A DNA stretch of 64,000 bases from Xiphias gladius (Eukaryota; Chordata; Actinopteri; Istiophoriformes; Xiphiidae), in the NCBI RefSeq assembly GCF_016859285.1, contig NC_053406.1, positions 6,335,501 through 6,399,500 of the forward strand, given 5' to 3'. How positions within the stretch are numbered: the first letter of the stretch is position 1; the number at the start of each line of letters is the position of its first letter. Under the pieces are notes generated by a model. That model ran no database searches and was not told where the DNA came from. It was given only the letters and a program-made list of their open reading frames with translations. Below, piece by piece: positions 29,022 through 41,312 of this stretch. The position numbers and the translations under genes are program-made.

Positions 29022-32000
29022 CTAAGTGATCTCTCTAAAAGCCCTCTTCTCCACATACTTCAGCTTGTGTATCCTCTTGAACCTAAGAGAAGGGGGCAGG
29101 GTGGAAACATACATTTTAACCCATCAATATACACTTTAAGAAACTGTATATCACTGTGAGCCTTTGATGAGATGTTACACAAGAGGTCCTTACTTGGCTC
29201 TTTCTCTAGGTTCGATCAGGTTCCTCTTCTGTAGACTCTTGAAGCGGTCCTTGAGGACGCTGCCCTCTGGCTGCAGAGTCACGGCATTACATGAGGTAAG
29301 AGGGGAGAGACAAGTCCAGACAAATCCATGTGAGACAAACGTCACTCTGCTCTGACTCAATACACAATTTCCACCCAAATTATAAAATCCCATTCACACC
29401 ACAAAGGCTGATTTAAGTATTTTTCAGAGACATAATGGCAGGAGATAAGAGAGAAAGGCCGGCAATTACACCAAATGAAATTCTAATTGTCCATGTGGGG
29501 AAAGTGGGTCGTCGCAGTATTACAGAATAGGATAAAGCTTAGAATAAGACAATACAGAGTACTGAAGATAATACACCAACTAAATGAACCAAAACTCATT
29601 GCAGATAAAGACACTGCGTCCTCACTGGCAAAGGTCAAAGTGGATAAGAAAGAACACGCTGTTAGTGAAGTACCTTGAGTTGTCGCAGGGAGCCGGCCAG
29701 CTCGTCACTCAACTGAACCTCCAGGTCCTGAGCCTGGAACCTGCAAAATAAGGACGAAATACAATATTTACCATGCGGGTCATAAAAAGGTCCATTCACA
29801 TACTGACCACTGCTGAAATAACCACGGGTAAAGCTTTATTGTTAATGCCGGTAACGCGTGTCTGGATAGCTTATGATGATGAAAGGATAAACTGTGAAAA
29901 GTGAAGGGCTTAGTTGCCATAAACATGTCCACATGCACACATTTTGCACAAAAAACACAAGAAACATCAAATTAAATGAATTTTGCTTAAAAAAAAAATT
30001 TTTTTTTAAATGAAATGCCAGAACGAAAATTTGTACCAGCGGATATATCATTGGTGTTGCTTAAGTGGCACTGGAGAACTAAAAAAAAAAATACAATAAA
30101 AAAAGGAGACTACCACCAGTAAAAAACTGATCCGCAATCTGTAGAACTTTTAAATGGTCTCAACATTTTTCCAATCTTTATGAATATATACAGTAGAAGC
30201 TGGGTTTTGTTTCCCCAGTAAAGATAATACCAGGAATAAAAACATGCATTTTAGGAGCACTCCACCAATTTTACGCGGGAAGATTATTTTACTCGTCATG
30301 AGGACTAGTACTCGGCTTGTGAGTGGTAGTAAAGTAGTAATATCATCTGGGTTATATCAGCTTGGGCTTGAGACTTTATTTAATTTAATTTGTATTAGAA
30401 AGACTGCATTACAAACTGGAGGTGTGGAGATTGAGAGAAGAGGGAATTTAGGGGACAAGAAGGATCTTCACAAAAGACGCTACTGAATTGCATTAAGGGA
30501 AAAGTAGGGTCGAGTATTTTTGGAGCTTGACCCCATACTAAGAATCATCAATCATCCTCTATTCATTTTGACTGTTCTTTTTTAAATCTGTCTGTTGCGA
30601 GTCCCCTAACTTTATGAGAGTGCAATACTAAATCACAGGAGTACCCCTATTAAATGTGGGAACAGGTGGTAGGAGAGTGTTAGGTGTACTTGAGTCTGCC
30701 GAGGCGTCTGGGCTGGCCTTTCTGGGCCTCCTGCTTGGCCTTGCGCAGTTTCTGTTTGTCCTTGGTTTTCTTTTCCTGCTGTTTGATGGACGACTTAATG
30801 GAGCGTAGCTGGAAGAGCTGCTGCCGCTGTTCAGTCTGCCGTCTGTCAGACAGCCTCTGCTGCTCCTGGGATGGAAAGAGGAGGCGAAACAGTGCATCAT
30901 TTTAAGAGCTGCAACATAGTAACCCAGAGATATTTCATTTACTGTCACATATAGAATATACAAAAGAAAATTCCTCACATCTCAGAAGCTTCAACCAGTC
31001 AATATTGGAAAATCATCAAAATAGCTGCAGATACATTTTCTTTCAATCAGCTTATCAAGTAATCAATCAATTAGTTCAGATCTATGTTCAAGTGCTTCTC
31101 CTCAATTTTCAGGATTAGGAGTCCTTAACATAACTTCTTGTGCTATTGGCTGATATTAATAAATCTGGAAAGAATGATGCTAATACGTAATAAGCTGACA
31201 TCTTGCATTGTTCTGTTTGAAGAGTCATCTTATCAAAATGCTTCATTACATTCTTAAAAATAAGAGGTTTCCAAGAAAAGTACAATGATTTCTATCAATA
31301 CAATTCAATCTGTAGCTGCATTCAAACCCTGTTGCTCTTCAACATACAGGTAATAGTCCAAACTTGTTTACATGTGTGCAATTACTTACAGGAAGCTGTA
31401 GAAGTTACTGAGCTGTAGTATTTGTGTCCTTAAAATGATTAATGTATAAATTGTGCATGAACCTTAATTTTGTCTGCCTTCTGTCTCTTCCTCTGTCTCT
31501 CAGTCTTCTTCTCTGCCAGTGCGATGGCTCCCACTGCCACACCCCCTTCTTCCTCATTAGGAGCTGTGTCTTCCTCATTCTCTTCTTCCACCAGACCTTC
31601 CACCTGCTCTCTTAAGGTCGTCTCCTGCAGAACAAACACATGCACGTTAAATAAAAGAAAGGATCAAAGTTTCCACTGCATTTAGAATAAACCAAAAAAT
31701 GAAGGAAGAGCTGGAATGATCATCTGTACCTCTGTAGCTCTGTCTTCTTTGTTGATAGCCAGCTGTCTCTGTATTTTATCTTCCTCCTTTTGTTTCTTTA
31801 CCTCCACGTCATGGGCTTCCTGCAGCAAGGCCTGAGTTCAGAGTGAGGGAGCAGAAGAAGTCAGTTAGCGCGGGTCATTACAACAAGATAATCAATGAAT
31901 AACCCACGGGACAAGCTTAAAGCCTTGATCATACTCCAGGATGGATGTGGACAGCTGTTGCTCTTCTATTCATACTACAATCAGGGATACGTGTATGCAG

Positions 32001-35000
32001 GCACGTTCCACACATGCGCACTAGATAACATGACGGCAACTTCCTAACAGCAAGAAGAAGAGTTTGTTGCCGATTTGTACCACCATGAATTGGCCTTACG
32101 AAGTTATACAGCCAGTTGACACAAATCACAACATATTTAAGAAGTCCACAATGGTTGTACAATCTATAACATCAGTTGTTAACAGTTAATCATGTTCATT
32201 AAAACCACTGTCAAATGATGATGCCTAGCATAATTATTGCAGCTATTAGTAAGTCTGTAAGGCATAAAGGTGTGTGTTACCTGGTGAGAGAAGAAGTCTG
32301 GGTTGTAGGATCCTCCAGGGGCGATCACCTCCACAGCAGGGAGCACAGACGGCTTCTCATTCAACTTCTCTGGGCGCTGACAAAACCGATGAAGCCACAT
32401 TAGTCGCACTCCAGCCACCACGCATACAATATAAAATAATAGCCCCCTGCTGGATGGCTGTTTACTTTGTAAGCTGTCACGCACATCTCTCAAAAAAACA
32501 AAAAAAACAAACAGCCATTCTCACCGTGACAAGCTTCTTGCCAGTCTGTTGAAGGTACCACGGGTCAGCTGAATCTTTGGCTGTGTTAGAAAGAAAAAAA
32601 GAGTTTCAAAGGAAATACACAAGGGTTACACATGCTTTTTAACATTCCTCTGCAATTTTAAGATATATTTGTTATCTACACTTTAAGGCCCACTCCATAG
32701 CTACAGAGTTCCATTGCATTACTTTCTAATAATGACTGATTTTGGTGAGATGTTTGCTTTTACTAAATGCCAGATGGTGCAAAATTCCACATTTTGAAAT
32801 GAACGGCTGGCTGCTGTAATCTTCAAAGCCGTTAAGTATCTAGTCAATACATGTCCAAGAAAAATTGGGCTCTGAGAAGGCTGACAAAAGTGAGTAAGAC
32901 ATATTCGCGCCTCAATTTCTACATGTGGTTGGGGTGTCCTAAACCAGGACTACATATGGGTAGATCAAGCCTTGTGTACTGCAATAGACACTCAAACTAG
33001 GCCTGCATCCCCCATTTCAGAAAATAAAACTCTGGTGGCTTCCTCTTTTGGATTCCCCTGGTCACTTGAACTGGCACTTGAAATTTTAAAATAAGCATCC
33101 ACTTACACCGTACACACACCACAGACTGTGATCACGCTTGCTTGTGGAACACACTGTCTTCAAACTGTATGGAATATATGTTATTCAAACTGTATGGAAA
33201 ACGCAGTTTAGGCTTAACCACTGATTACACCCACACTGAAGGATTAAAAATCAAGGAGATGCACATTTTAAGTTTATACATTATTGTCAATCAAATTCTT
33301 ATATATTATTAACAATCATCCCAATTTTGAGATTTTTGATCGTCATACAACTCCGAACTTTAACTTCCTTATGTGTATCCTCAGATCCCAGATGATTGTT
33401 CACACAACAGTCATCTGAGCTCTATTTTGGTCTTCACATTCCCATACAAGAAATACTGGGACCGCAAGGATGTGCTCATCACGGGACAGACACACACACG
33501 CTCACTCCACTCACACTCTTGCCCCCATATATCGTAATATTCTCTGTCTGGGTTGTTGTTGGCCTCTGTCACTGCCTTCTTCGCCTTCCTGTCGACAGGC
33601 CGTCTGTTCGGCAGCTGTTTCTGCCTCCTTGGCACCACGCCTTTAGCTGCCAGCTGCTCAGCCTTCTGGGCAATGCGACGAAGTTTCTTGGCATTTGGTT
33701 GCTGGTAGGCCAGCACACTGAGAGGGAAAAGGCAGAAGACATAAATAGTTGATACTGAGTGCAGGAGGTGGTAAAAGAAACAGGTAAAATGAGAGATGAT
33801 GGCGAGAAGTTGACACTTGAAATCAAGAGGAAGTAATGAAATTCAAAAACCAGCAACTAGCACACTAGATGTTTAGGCCCGTTTTATCTGACACTGTCTA
33901 CACTGTGGTGTGTGTTTTTGCATTTCCTCAGATCTCAGGACACCATTCACACAACAGTCTCCTGAGCTCCTGTGTGTTGTCTTCACATTCCCATGATGGA
34001 AATACTGGGAGCGCAAGGATGAGATCATCACCGGTCACACACAGTCCGCAAACATTTCAGACGATAAATCAAAAGCTGATGTTTCAATATTTTTAAATGA
34101 TCAACTTTTGAATATACATTATTTATGATTTTGCTCAGATACTGAAAATTACCATGAAAAACTCATGAAAAAGACAGCCGAGCTCTGTAGAGAGGTGATA
34201 CTACCTACCAACTATGCCACCATGTTTCTCCAATACATTTCTAGTTATAGCTATTAATAAAAATCAATGTACCTGCCACAATCTTGAGGTTTGATAAACA
34301 GAAAAATCACAATATGCAGCTTTGCATCAAAGAATGCTCTATGGGTTGGTTAACATAGTAAATTTGTTAAATGACAATACCACATAAACTATTATTAGCA
34401 GATCTATATCTGCCCAAATGACAAGACTAAGAAATCTCAGCAAGCAGGTGGAACAGGAAAAAGGTGACAGACAGATTTCCTTAAGAAAACAGATGATTAC
34501 AACTTGCAGTACTTTCAGGTAGCTAGATATAAAAATTTAGTTGATGAAAAAAAAAAAAAACTTAAACCACTTAAAAGGAAACTGAATTCTGTTTCTTCTG
34601 ACAATATCTTTACAGTTAAGTATGAATCAAGCCATAGACGGAGAGAAAAGCACACAGGACCATGATGGTTACTGACTCTTTAGGTGGTGGAACGAGGGAG
34701 TCGTGCTGCAGGATCAGGTCTATCCTCAGAGGACGTGACGTTTTCCCTTTCCTCTTCTTCCCCTCTATGGATTCTGCTTCTTCACAGAGAAAACAAATTA
34801 TTCACTAACAAGAACAAATATACATACATATCCCCTAATCCAAGAATGTAAAGAGACAATCAAACTGGTTAGTTAAGTATTAATTTAAACGTCTGAGAAA
34901 TACAAGAATACATATTTGTTTTTTGCTGATCTGAGCTATTTATTACAACTGTAGGTCCCAGGAAATTTCTATTAAATAGTTGACAAACACAAATATTACA

Positions 35001-36079
35001 TATTTACCCTTCTGTTCAGCTTTCTTTGATTGTCCAACATCCACAAAGAACAAACTGTCATCTGACTTCTCAGACAGCAGACCCCTGAAATACATAATGA
35101 TCACATCATGTTACAATTTAAACTTACAAATGAAGAAACAGCTTTTCCTAACTCATTATTTGCCACTAATAATTTAGTTATGATGATAATTTATTCAAGT
35201 AGTTGATTAATTGTTTGGCATACAAATAGTCAGAAAATTGAATTTAAGAAATCCCATCACAACATCCCACTGTTCACAGATACATGTTCAAAATTTTGAA
35301 CAGTCCAAAGCACAAAGAAATTAAATTTACAGTGATATGCAACAGAGCAAAGCAGGACAATTGAGAAGCCTGAACAAGCAATTTTTCAGCACTTGTTTGG
35401 TTACGTCACTTATCATAATTGCTGTTCGTTAATTCTCCGTCAATCGATTAATCGTTTCAGCACTAGTACTCATACTAACTTCAAGGTAGTAAAACATATG
35501 GAGTGACTTTAGACATGGATTAGGCCAAACAGTTTACGGACTTCACATGACACACATGCCCAAAACAACATAAACATCAACAAAAAGTAACGCCAGCTTA
35601 CAAGCAGCTTTTCAACTAGTTTACTAAACTAGTAGGAGAAAGCAACTTGTATTTCTAGATCGAGCACACTGTGTTTTGTGACACTCTTTTAGGGAATTAA
35701 GCAATATGTCGTGCACTGTCCAAATTTACTGTCTTGCAAAGAAACTGCGATACAAGGCCCCGAAGAGAGGCGACGAGGTAACTTTCATGGTGAAGACTTT
35801 ATTTTTTTCGACTGACCTTTTACGTTACAGCAGCATCACGCTTACAAGTCGTCCCCACATTTGGCTAACTTACCCTGTGGTCCTCTCTTGGTGCCGGACG
35901 TCTTCTAAAAACTCCTCTACGTCAATTATGTCGCTGTGTTTGTTCCAGTTCTTCTTCTTATTCTTGTTCACACGTTTTCTCCGACTGCTCATCGAGTCTA
36001 TAGAGTCTGAAGTGGACTTTAAATGTAAAAAACCTGGCTGTGAAGCCGCCACGCGTTTCAACCTCCTGGCAGCCGCCAT
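29022..36079 (-). CDS. nop53: NOP53 ribosome biogenesis factor (GLTSCR2), complete
   Basis: Twelve coding exons join in phase: 36,079-35,874; 35,084-35,008; 34,779-34,677; 33,717-33,515; 32,580-32,525; 32,376-32,281; 31,831-31,730; 31,624-31,463; 30,865-30,690; 29,740-29,674; 29,270-29,194; 29,082-29,022. They sum to 1,386 nt, or 461 residues, against about 478 in human. Family hallmarks appear in order: [15 protein letters not shown] near the N-terminus, [18 protein letters not shown] in the middle, an acidic Glu-rich stretch, [20 protein letters not shown], and the conserved C-terminus with [19 protein letters not shown] and [12 protein letters not shown]53 is a nucleolar protein needed for 60S subunit assembly and for docking the exosome helicase. 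All introns are GT-AG, but exons 8 and 9 end in weak donors (GTTCAT, GTACAC). Confidence 0.95.
33377..33491 (-). ncRNA. snord23: C/D-box snoRNA, SNORD23-like, copy A (nop53 intron 4)
   Basis: On the minus strand a C box GTGATGA (33,482-33,476) is followed about 95 bases later by a D box CTGA (33,384-33,381). The bases outside the two boxes can pair imperfectly as a terminal stem (ctgtccc with ggatacaca). The RNA lies only about 23 bases inside intron 4, just after exon 4. Its body matches copy B in intron 3, including 'catccttgcg', 'tcccagtatttc', 'atgggaatgtgaaga' and 'gactgttgtgtgaa'. Human SNORD23 is hosted by the orthologous gene, which supports the identity. I have not identified the target RNA. 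Confidence 0.8.
33922..34042 (-). ncRNA. snord23: C/D-box snoRNA, SNORD23-like, copy B (nop53 intron 3)
   Basis: The C box GTGATGA is at 34,031-34,025 and the D box CTGA at 33,931-33,928, both on the minus strand. It is the paralogue of copy A, sharing most of its roughly 100-base body, with differences near the 5' end and just before the D box. It lies about 205 bases upstream of the exon 4 acceptor. The immediate terminal stem is weaker than in copy A, but flanking gtgtgtga and acacacac could pair outside it. It would be released from the spliced intron and trimmed, as is usual for vertebrate C/D snoRNAs. Confidence 0.8.
35130..35470 (-). mobile_element. fish MITE-like repeat in nop53 intron 1
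   Basis: Inverted relative to the copy at 4.7 kb. On the minus strand it starts with 'ctagtgctgaaacgattaat', passes 'tttggactgttc' and ends with 'caattaatcaactacttg'. Non-coding. It lies wholly inside intron 1 and shows no splice effect. Confidence 0.6.
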
Positions 36080-36099
36080 GTTGAAGGACTGGAAAAAAG
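36072..36099 (-). promoter_or_regulatory. nop53: nop53 start: TISU element and pyrimidine tract
   Basis: The start codon lies in CAACATGGCGGC (36,083-36,072), a full match to the TISU consensus SAASATGGCGGC. TISU also binds YY1 and directs initiation on very short leaders. Sixteen bases further upstream is CTTTTTTCC (36,099-36,091), which looks like a 5' terminal oligopyrimidine start. If transcription begins at that C, the leader would be 20 nt, as TISU requires. The transcription start itself is inferred. Confidence 0.5.
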
Positions 36100-36659
36100 A
36101 AACACGCTTGTTCTTCTTCAGTGCTGAGGCGCCGGAGTGAAGGTGGTGGCGCCACCTGCAGGACTGACAGTATAGATGTTAAAAAAGCTTTTACTATACA
36201 AATAGAAGTCTTAACTTTATTTATTTTTATTTATTTTTATTTTTTTTTACTGTACCTCATTTGATAAGGCTATAATAATTATCTTTAGTTACATCAGAGT
36301 GAGAATATTATACACACAGTTTAATATGACGGAAAGAACGATGAAGAGTATTGTTATGTTGGTTTCCAATATTTTTTTTTATATTTAGTACATAATAAAC
36401 GGAATTAAAAATGTGAGTGTAGTAATAAAGGTCAGAATGATACTCACTTTATATTCTCTCCCTAACATTTTTAGTGCTATAGTTGCCTTTTTTCTTTCCA
36501 GGTAAAATACATTTAATAAAAAACTAAAAATAATAATCTAAACTAGCCAAACTGTCAATAATCAGATTTGAGAAAAACTTGTTGTGAGACATTGCACTTG
36601 ACTGTGTTCATGTAATTGTTTATCATGTTGCTGCATGTATGTAATATGTTTGTCCCAGG
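36100..36659. promoter_or_regulatory. divergent nop53 / H3.3 promoter interval
   Basis: About 560 bases separate the nop53 start from the first H3.3 promoter motif, with the genes pointing apart. A CTCF-like core on the minus strand (GCAGGTGGCGC, within 36,149-36,162) lies about 70 bases from the nop53 ATG. The rest is AT-rich with a tttattttt array at 36,219-36,248. Shared regulation is possible but not shown. Confidence 0.4.
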
Positions 36660-36804
36660 TGCATCATGGGAAACGTGTCTCCTATTGCTTTCCTATGTAC
36701 TTTTTCCTTTTTTTCCTCCCTTCATTTTATTGCGAGAACAACGCTTTAGAGACTCAAGAATAAATTCCAATTTTTGAGCTGCAATCTTTCACTAACTTTC
36801 GAAG
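36660..36804 (+). promoter_or_regulatory. H3.3 gene 1 proximal promoter and 5' UTR exon
   Basis: TGCATCATGGGAA (36,660-36,672) resembles the ZNF143 motif. About 130 bases later, gaag/gtaagt at 36,804/36,805 is a strong donor that would end a non-coding first exon. The acceptor for the coding exon is at 37,746. H3.3 genes normally have such an untranslated first exon. The start site is not defined. Gene 2 has the same motif-donor spacing. Confidence 0.5.
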
Positions 36805-37349
36805 GTAAGTATCACCATTTCAATAAAACTCCAATCTATCATTTCACGTTATATTAGTTCTCGGATGGACGTGTTTTTCGTTTATTTTCGGTGAAAAAGA
36901 AAACGCAGAGCAGTCGAGCTATTATCTGCCTGCTCGGGGAGTCAGGGACCTAAAAAGCAGTTGTGATCTGGTCGAATTTGACTCGGAAATGCGCCTAAAG
37001 TGAGGGGTCATCTGACAAAATATTGTTCACCAATTGATCCCCTGACATGTCTCGTGTCATCTTCAAAAAGTTTATTCCATTTTCATGCCGCGGTTTTTAT
37101 ATTCTTCCGTCGTTTTTATCATCACCCTCTTCGCTTCCTACAACGATTTTTTCCTTCGCGTTTACATTCTTCTAGCCAGCAGCCAGCCATCATCTTTAGG
37201 TGTGCTAGTTTGCCTACACTGGGCAGCCGGTGTGGGCGGGATCGCCTGGTTTTCTTTTAAAATAGCTCATTCTGAATAAAAAAACACGGCTTTTGCGCAA
37301 CCGGGGAGCACGCTATGAAGAAACGAACGAACCCACATTCAGTGCGCAA

Positions 37350-37445
37350 GGGGCGGAGTTTGTTGGGCAATCGTCGCGTGGTGATTGGCTCTAAGGGTCA
37401 CAACATCCCGCCCCACTGGTCTGTCTATAGAAGGTGATTGGTTTA
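37350..37445 (+). promoter_or_regulatory. GC/CCAAT module in intron 1 of H3.3 gene 1
   Basis: GGGGCGG (37,350), inverted CCAAT boxes (ATTGG at 37,384 and 37,437), CCCGCCCC (37,407) and a tctataga motif fall within 100 bases of CpG-containing sequence. This could be a second promoter or an intronic enhancer about 320 bases before the ATG. H3.3 gene 2 has a matching module at 41,246-41,311. Confidence 0.45.
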
Positions 37446-37750
37446 CATGATAAAGAGCTGTGCTATGGTTCGATGCCTATGCTGTCCTTCTTGCTGCAGT
37501 CATTGCATAAGCTTACCTTGAATATAACTCGAAAAAAATTAAGCTCCTGATGCTGATTGTTTTTTTCTAGCCCTCTCTAACTAAAGATTAGGCTGTCAAG
37601 TTGTTTATGTAAAGTTTTAAATTGAATTAAATACAAACAGAAAATTACATTTTTATCATTCACATCCTGTGCCCTAAGCTATTCTGTTGCATGTGTCTAA
37701 AAATGCTTTGTTGTTATTGAAGCAAAACTTTGTTATGTACCCTTAGGTGA

Positions 37751-38798
<1,048 letters not shown>

Positions 38799-39624
38799 AA
38801 TGTTTTCTGATTTATTATATGCTGTCCTCTTGTCCTTTCACCGCTCTTTCCATCCCTTTCCCTCCTCTATACTTAGTTAGTAGTTTGGTTTGAGGTTCTA
38901 TATATATCATATGATTGTGATAACCGTAAAATGTGTGATCATGTCTTCTTTGGTGCTACTAGTTGCAGAGTTTCCTTAGAGATATCTTCATGTATGTTTG
39001 AAACTTTGAATCACAGTTACACTCCTCACTTATGACTAGCTAGCTCACAGGAATGCCTTGTTATCTCTATGAATAAGGTGTTCTTGCAAGCCAAGAATAG
39101 TGTATGATCTGAAATCAGCATAGGAAATAGCAATGAGACATTTTCATCTTCAGACGGACACATACATTGATATAGTGGGTCTTCTGATTTTTTAATTTTT
39201 TGTTAAATAGAAATTTGGTGTAAAAGTAGTGATTTTCTTTCTTTATTTTTTACAATAATGGTGTATTTCTACTGTTAAATATCTCAAAATACAAAAGTTT
39301 GATTCTGGTTGTCAATTAAAAACGTCATTGTGCTATGATGACACTGCATGGTTTGACAGACTACGAGTGGCATATATGTAGCAGACCTGTGTTGATCATG
39401 TTTTGATTTTCAGCCATGTTATTATGTCCAGGTAATGTTATGACTTTCGGTTCCTCTCTCAGGTTGATATGGTAACCTAATTTTTTTTCTACTGTGTTTT
39501 GATTTATGTTTTCAGTCATTTTTAATAGCAAAATATTTGTACTCCGGAATTCACATACAAACATAATAAACAGATACTTGTGGTTAAATGCGTTGTATGA
39601 GAGAATATCTACATTAACATAATA
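38799..39624 (+). other. H3.3 gene 1 3' UTR
   Basis: AT-rich sequence after the stop, with AATTAAA near 39,316 and AATAAA at 39,565-39,570. A long 3' UTR is typical of H3.3 mRNAs, which are polyadenylated, unlike replication-dependent H3. No histone stem-loop is seen. Confidence 0.45.
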
Positions 39625-39905
39625 TTAGATCTGAAACAATTAGTCCATTAGCTGATGGAAGAAAAAATTAATCTGTAATATTTTGATAATCTATTGCCGT
39701 TTTTCACGTGCATGTGTAAAACATGGCCTAATTCCAGCTTTTCAGCCAAGAGGATGTTCAACTTTTCTCCGTCTGGTGTGTTTGTGAACTGAATTTTTTT
39801 TTTTTTTAAGTTTTGGGATGTTTGTTGTATTAAACAAGTATTTTCTGCCATTTGATCATAAAAAATTATTCACATTAATTGATTTTAGAAAAAAATAGTT
39901 GCAGT
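39625..39905 (+). mobile_element. fish MITE-like repeat between the H3.3 genes
   Basis: Same family as the copies at 4.7 kb and 35.3 kb. It runs from 'tctgaaacaattagtccatt' through 'ttccagctttt' and 'gaactgaatt' to 'ttaattgattttagaaaa' and 'tagttgcagtccc'. It is decayed and non-coding. Confidence 0.55.
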
Positions 39906-40650
39906 CCCAATTCATATTCTTGTGCATACATTTTGTAAATGTCTATTCTTGCACATCCTTCCAAGAACAAATTATTCAAAAGAGGTAATGAAAACCCCTG
40001 CAGTCAACTGACATTAAAAAAAAAAAAATACGCCCTTCTTTAAATGTTAAGGCACTGTTCCTCTTTTCATTTCTTGAAAATTAGAAGTCTTTGAGTATTT
40101 GGTCTGATGATGATATAGTTACGTATAATCCAGAAATATAATTGCACGGATTCCTTTTTATTTCAAATTAAAAACAACAAATAACATTTCTGTTTTAAAA
40201 ATTAACGTTTTGTTTTTTTTAATTTACAAGCCATACCCAGGTCACCAAAATATCGACTTTGGAATAAACATTACTCCCGGGTTGTTTCCTCATTTCATTG
40301 AAGAAAAAATAAAAAAAACCACAAGTCTGCTCTCTTCAACACAGACGTATGGGAATCTTCTCAAAATTGTTATGTATTCTTTTCAAACTACCTCTGACAA
40401 CCAGTAAAACGTACGGCTTCACTTTTCTGTACAACTTTCGGTTTGACCGCGAGTGGTCACATACAAACTGTATGTGGACAAAGGCGAAACACTCCCAACG
40501 TCTCATCAGCATTTCCCATACTACCGGTCAGAATTTAAAGCACAGACTTGCTGGATAAATATTAATAAAACACACTCAAATCAATTAACCCGTTTTGACC
40601 GGCATGTGCCAGCCTAATAAAAGTGACCACATAAATGTTGTGAACACTGT
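39906..40650. other. intergenic stretch between the two H3.3 genes
   Basis: AT-rich with several short A and T runs. No exon recognised. Confidence 0.5.
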
Positions 40651-40779
40651 TGCATTGTGGGACCCATGATTGACGCAGCGGCCATTTTCCCGCTGGACGC
40701 TGCTTCCCATTGTGGATACGAAGAAGAAAATAGAGAGAAGCGAAACATTTCTCACGACTTCTACTCACTTTCCCCTTGG
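40651..40779 (+). promoter_or_regulatory. H3.3 gene 2 proximal promoter and 5' UTR exon
   Basis: TGCATTGTGGGA (40,651-40,662) is a close ZNF143-type match, followed by a YY1-like gcggccatttt (40,678). About 120 bases after the first motif, cttgg/gtaag at 40,779/40,780 would be the donor of a non-coding first exon. The coding-exon acceptor is at 42,193. Confidence 0.55.
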
Positions 40780-41245
40780 GTAAGCCTCTCGAAATATGTC
40801 ACTGTGTTTGTGAATGAACTTTATATTTTTGAGTTGTAAATGTGTGTATTTATAGTCACATTTAACAGACAATAACCTCTAATTTTGTCGTGTGGCAAAA
40901 TAACAAACACGGCTGTCGAAGCGACGGTGAAATGCAGTCTTTTCTGCAGCCGCTCAGATGAGGGGAAATTCTGTTTCAAATTATGCGCCGGTTCAGCTCG
41001 GTTCTACGCAGCCGTTAGGGACCGTTCAGCTTTCCTATGCCTATCTATTAGTTCCTTGAAATGTCTTCTGTGTCGTTTTCTTATTTCCCGATACGCTGGA
41101 AGAGCGGTTATCTATAAAATTGAAGTTGTTTTTGTGGTACTCCTTTGCTCTTCTGCCCTGGGTCTTTATCCCGTTTGCGCATCAAACCGCCGCCATCATC
41201 AGAGCGGGGTAGGCGGACCTAGCAACAGTGAAAGGCAGCGGTAGA

Positions 41246-41312
41246 GCCCGCCGACTGTATAGACTCTGAATGCTGATTGGCTCACACGTTATATTTTTGG
41301 ATACGTATTGGT
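41246..41312 (+). promoter_or_regulatory. GC/CCAAT module in intron 1 of H3.3 gene 2
   Basis: gcccgcc (41,246), tgtataga (41,256) and inverted CCAAT boxes at 41,276 and 41,307 mirror the module in gene 1's intron 1, including the shared 'tgattggct'. It is a likely internal promoter or enhancer. Confidence 0.45.

Noticed and set aside
30987-31020. TGATGA and CTGA boxes in a nop53 intron (minus strand)
   Set aside because: They are only about 35-45 bases apart and have no terminal stem, which is too short for a C/D snoRNA.
33411-33716. 101-codon frame starting at a Met in nop53 exon 4
   Set aside because: Its first two thirds are the real exon, but the end reads through the donor at 33,515 into the intron and snoRNA. 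The Met is the frame's first in-exon ATG and not the gene start.
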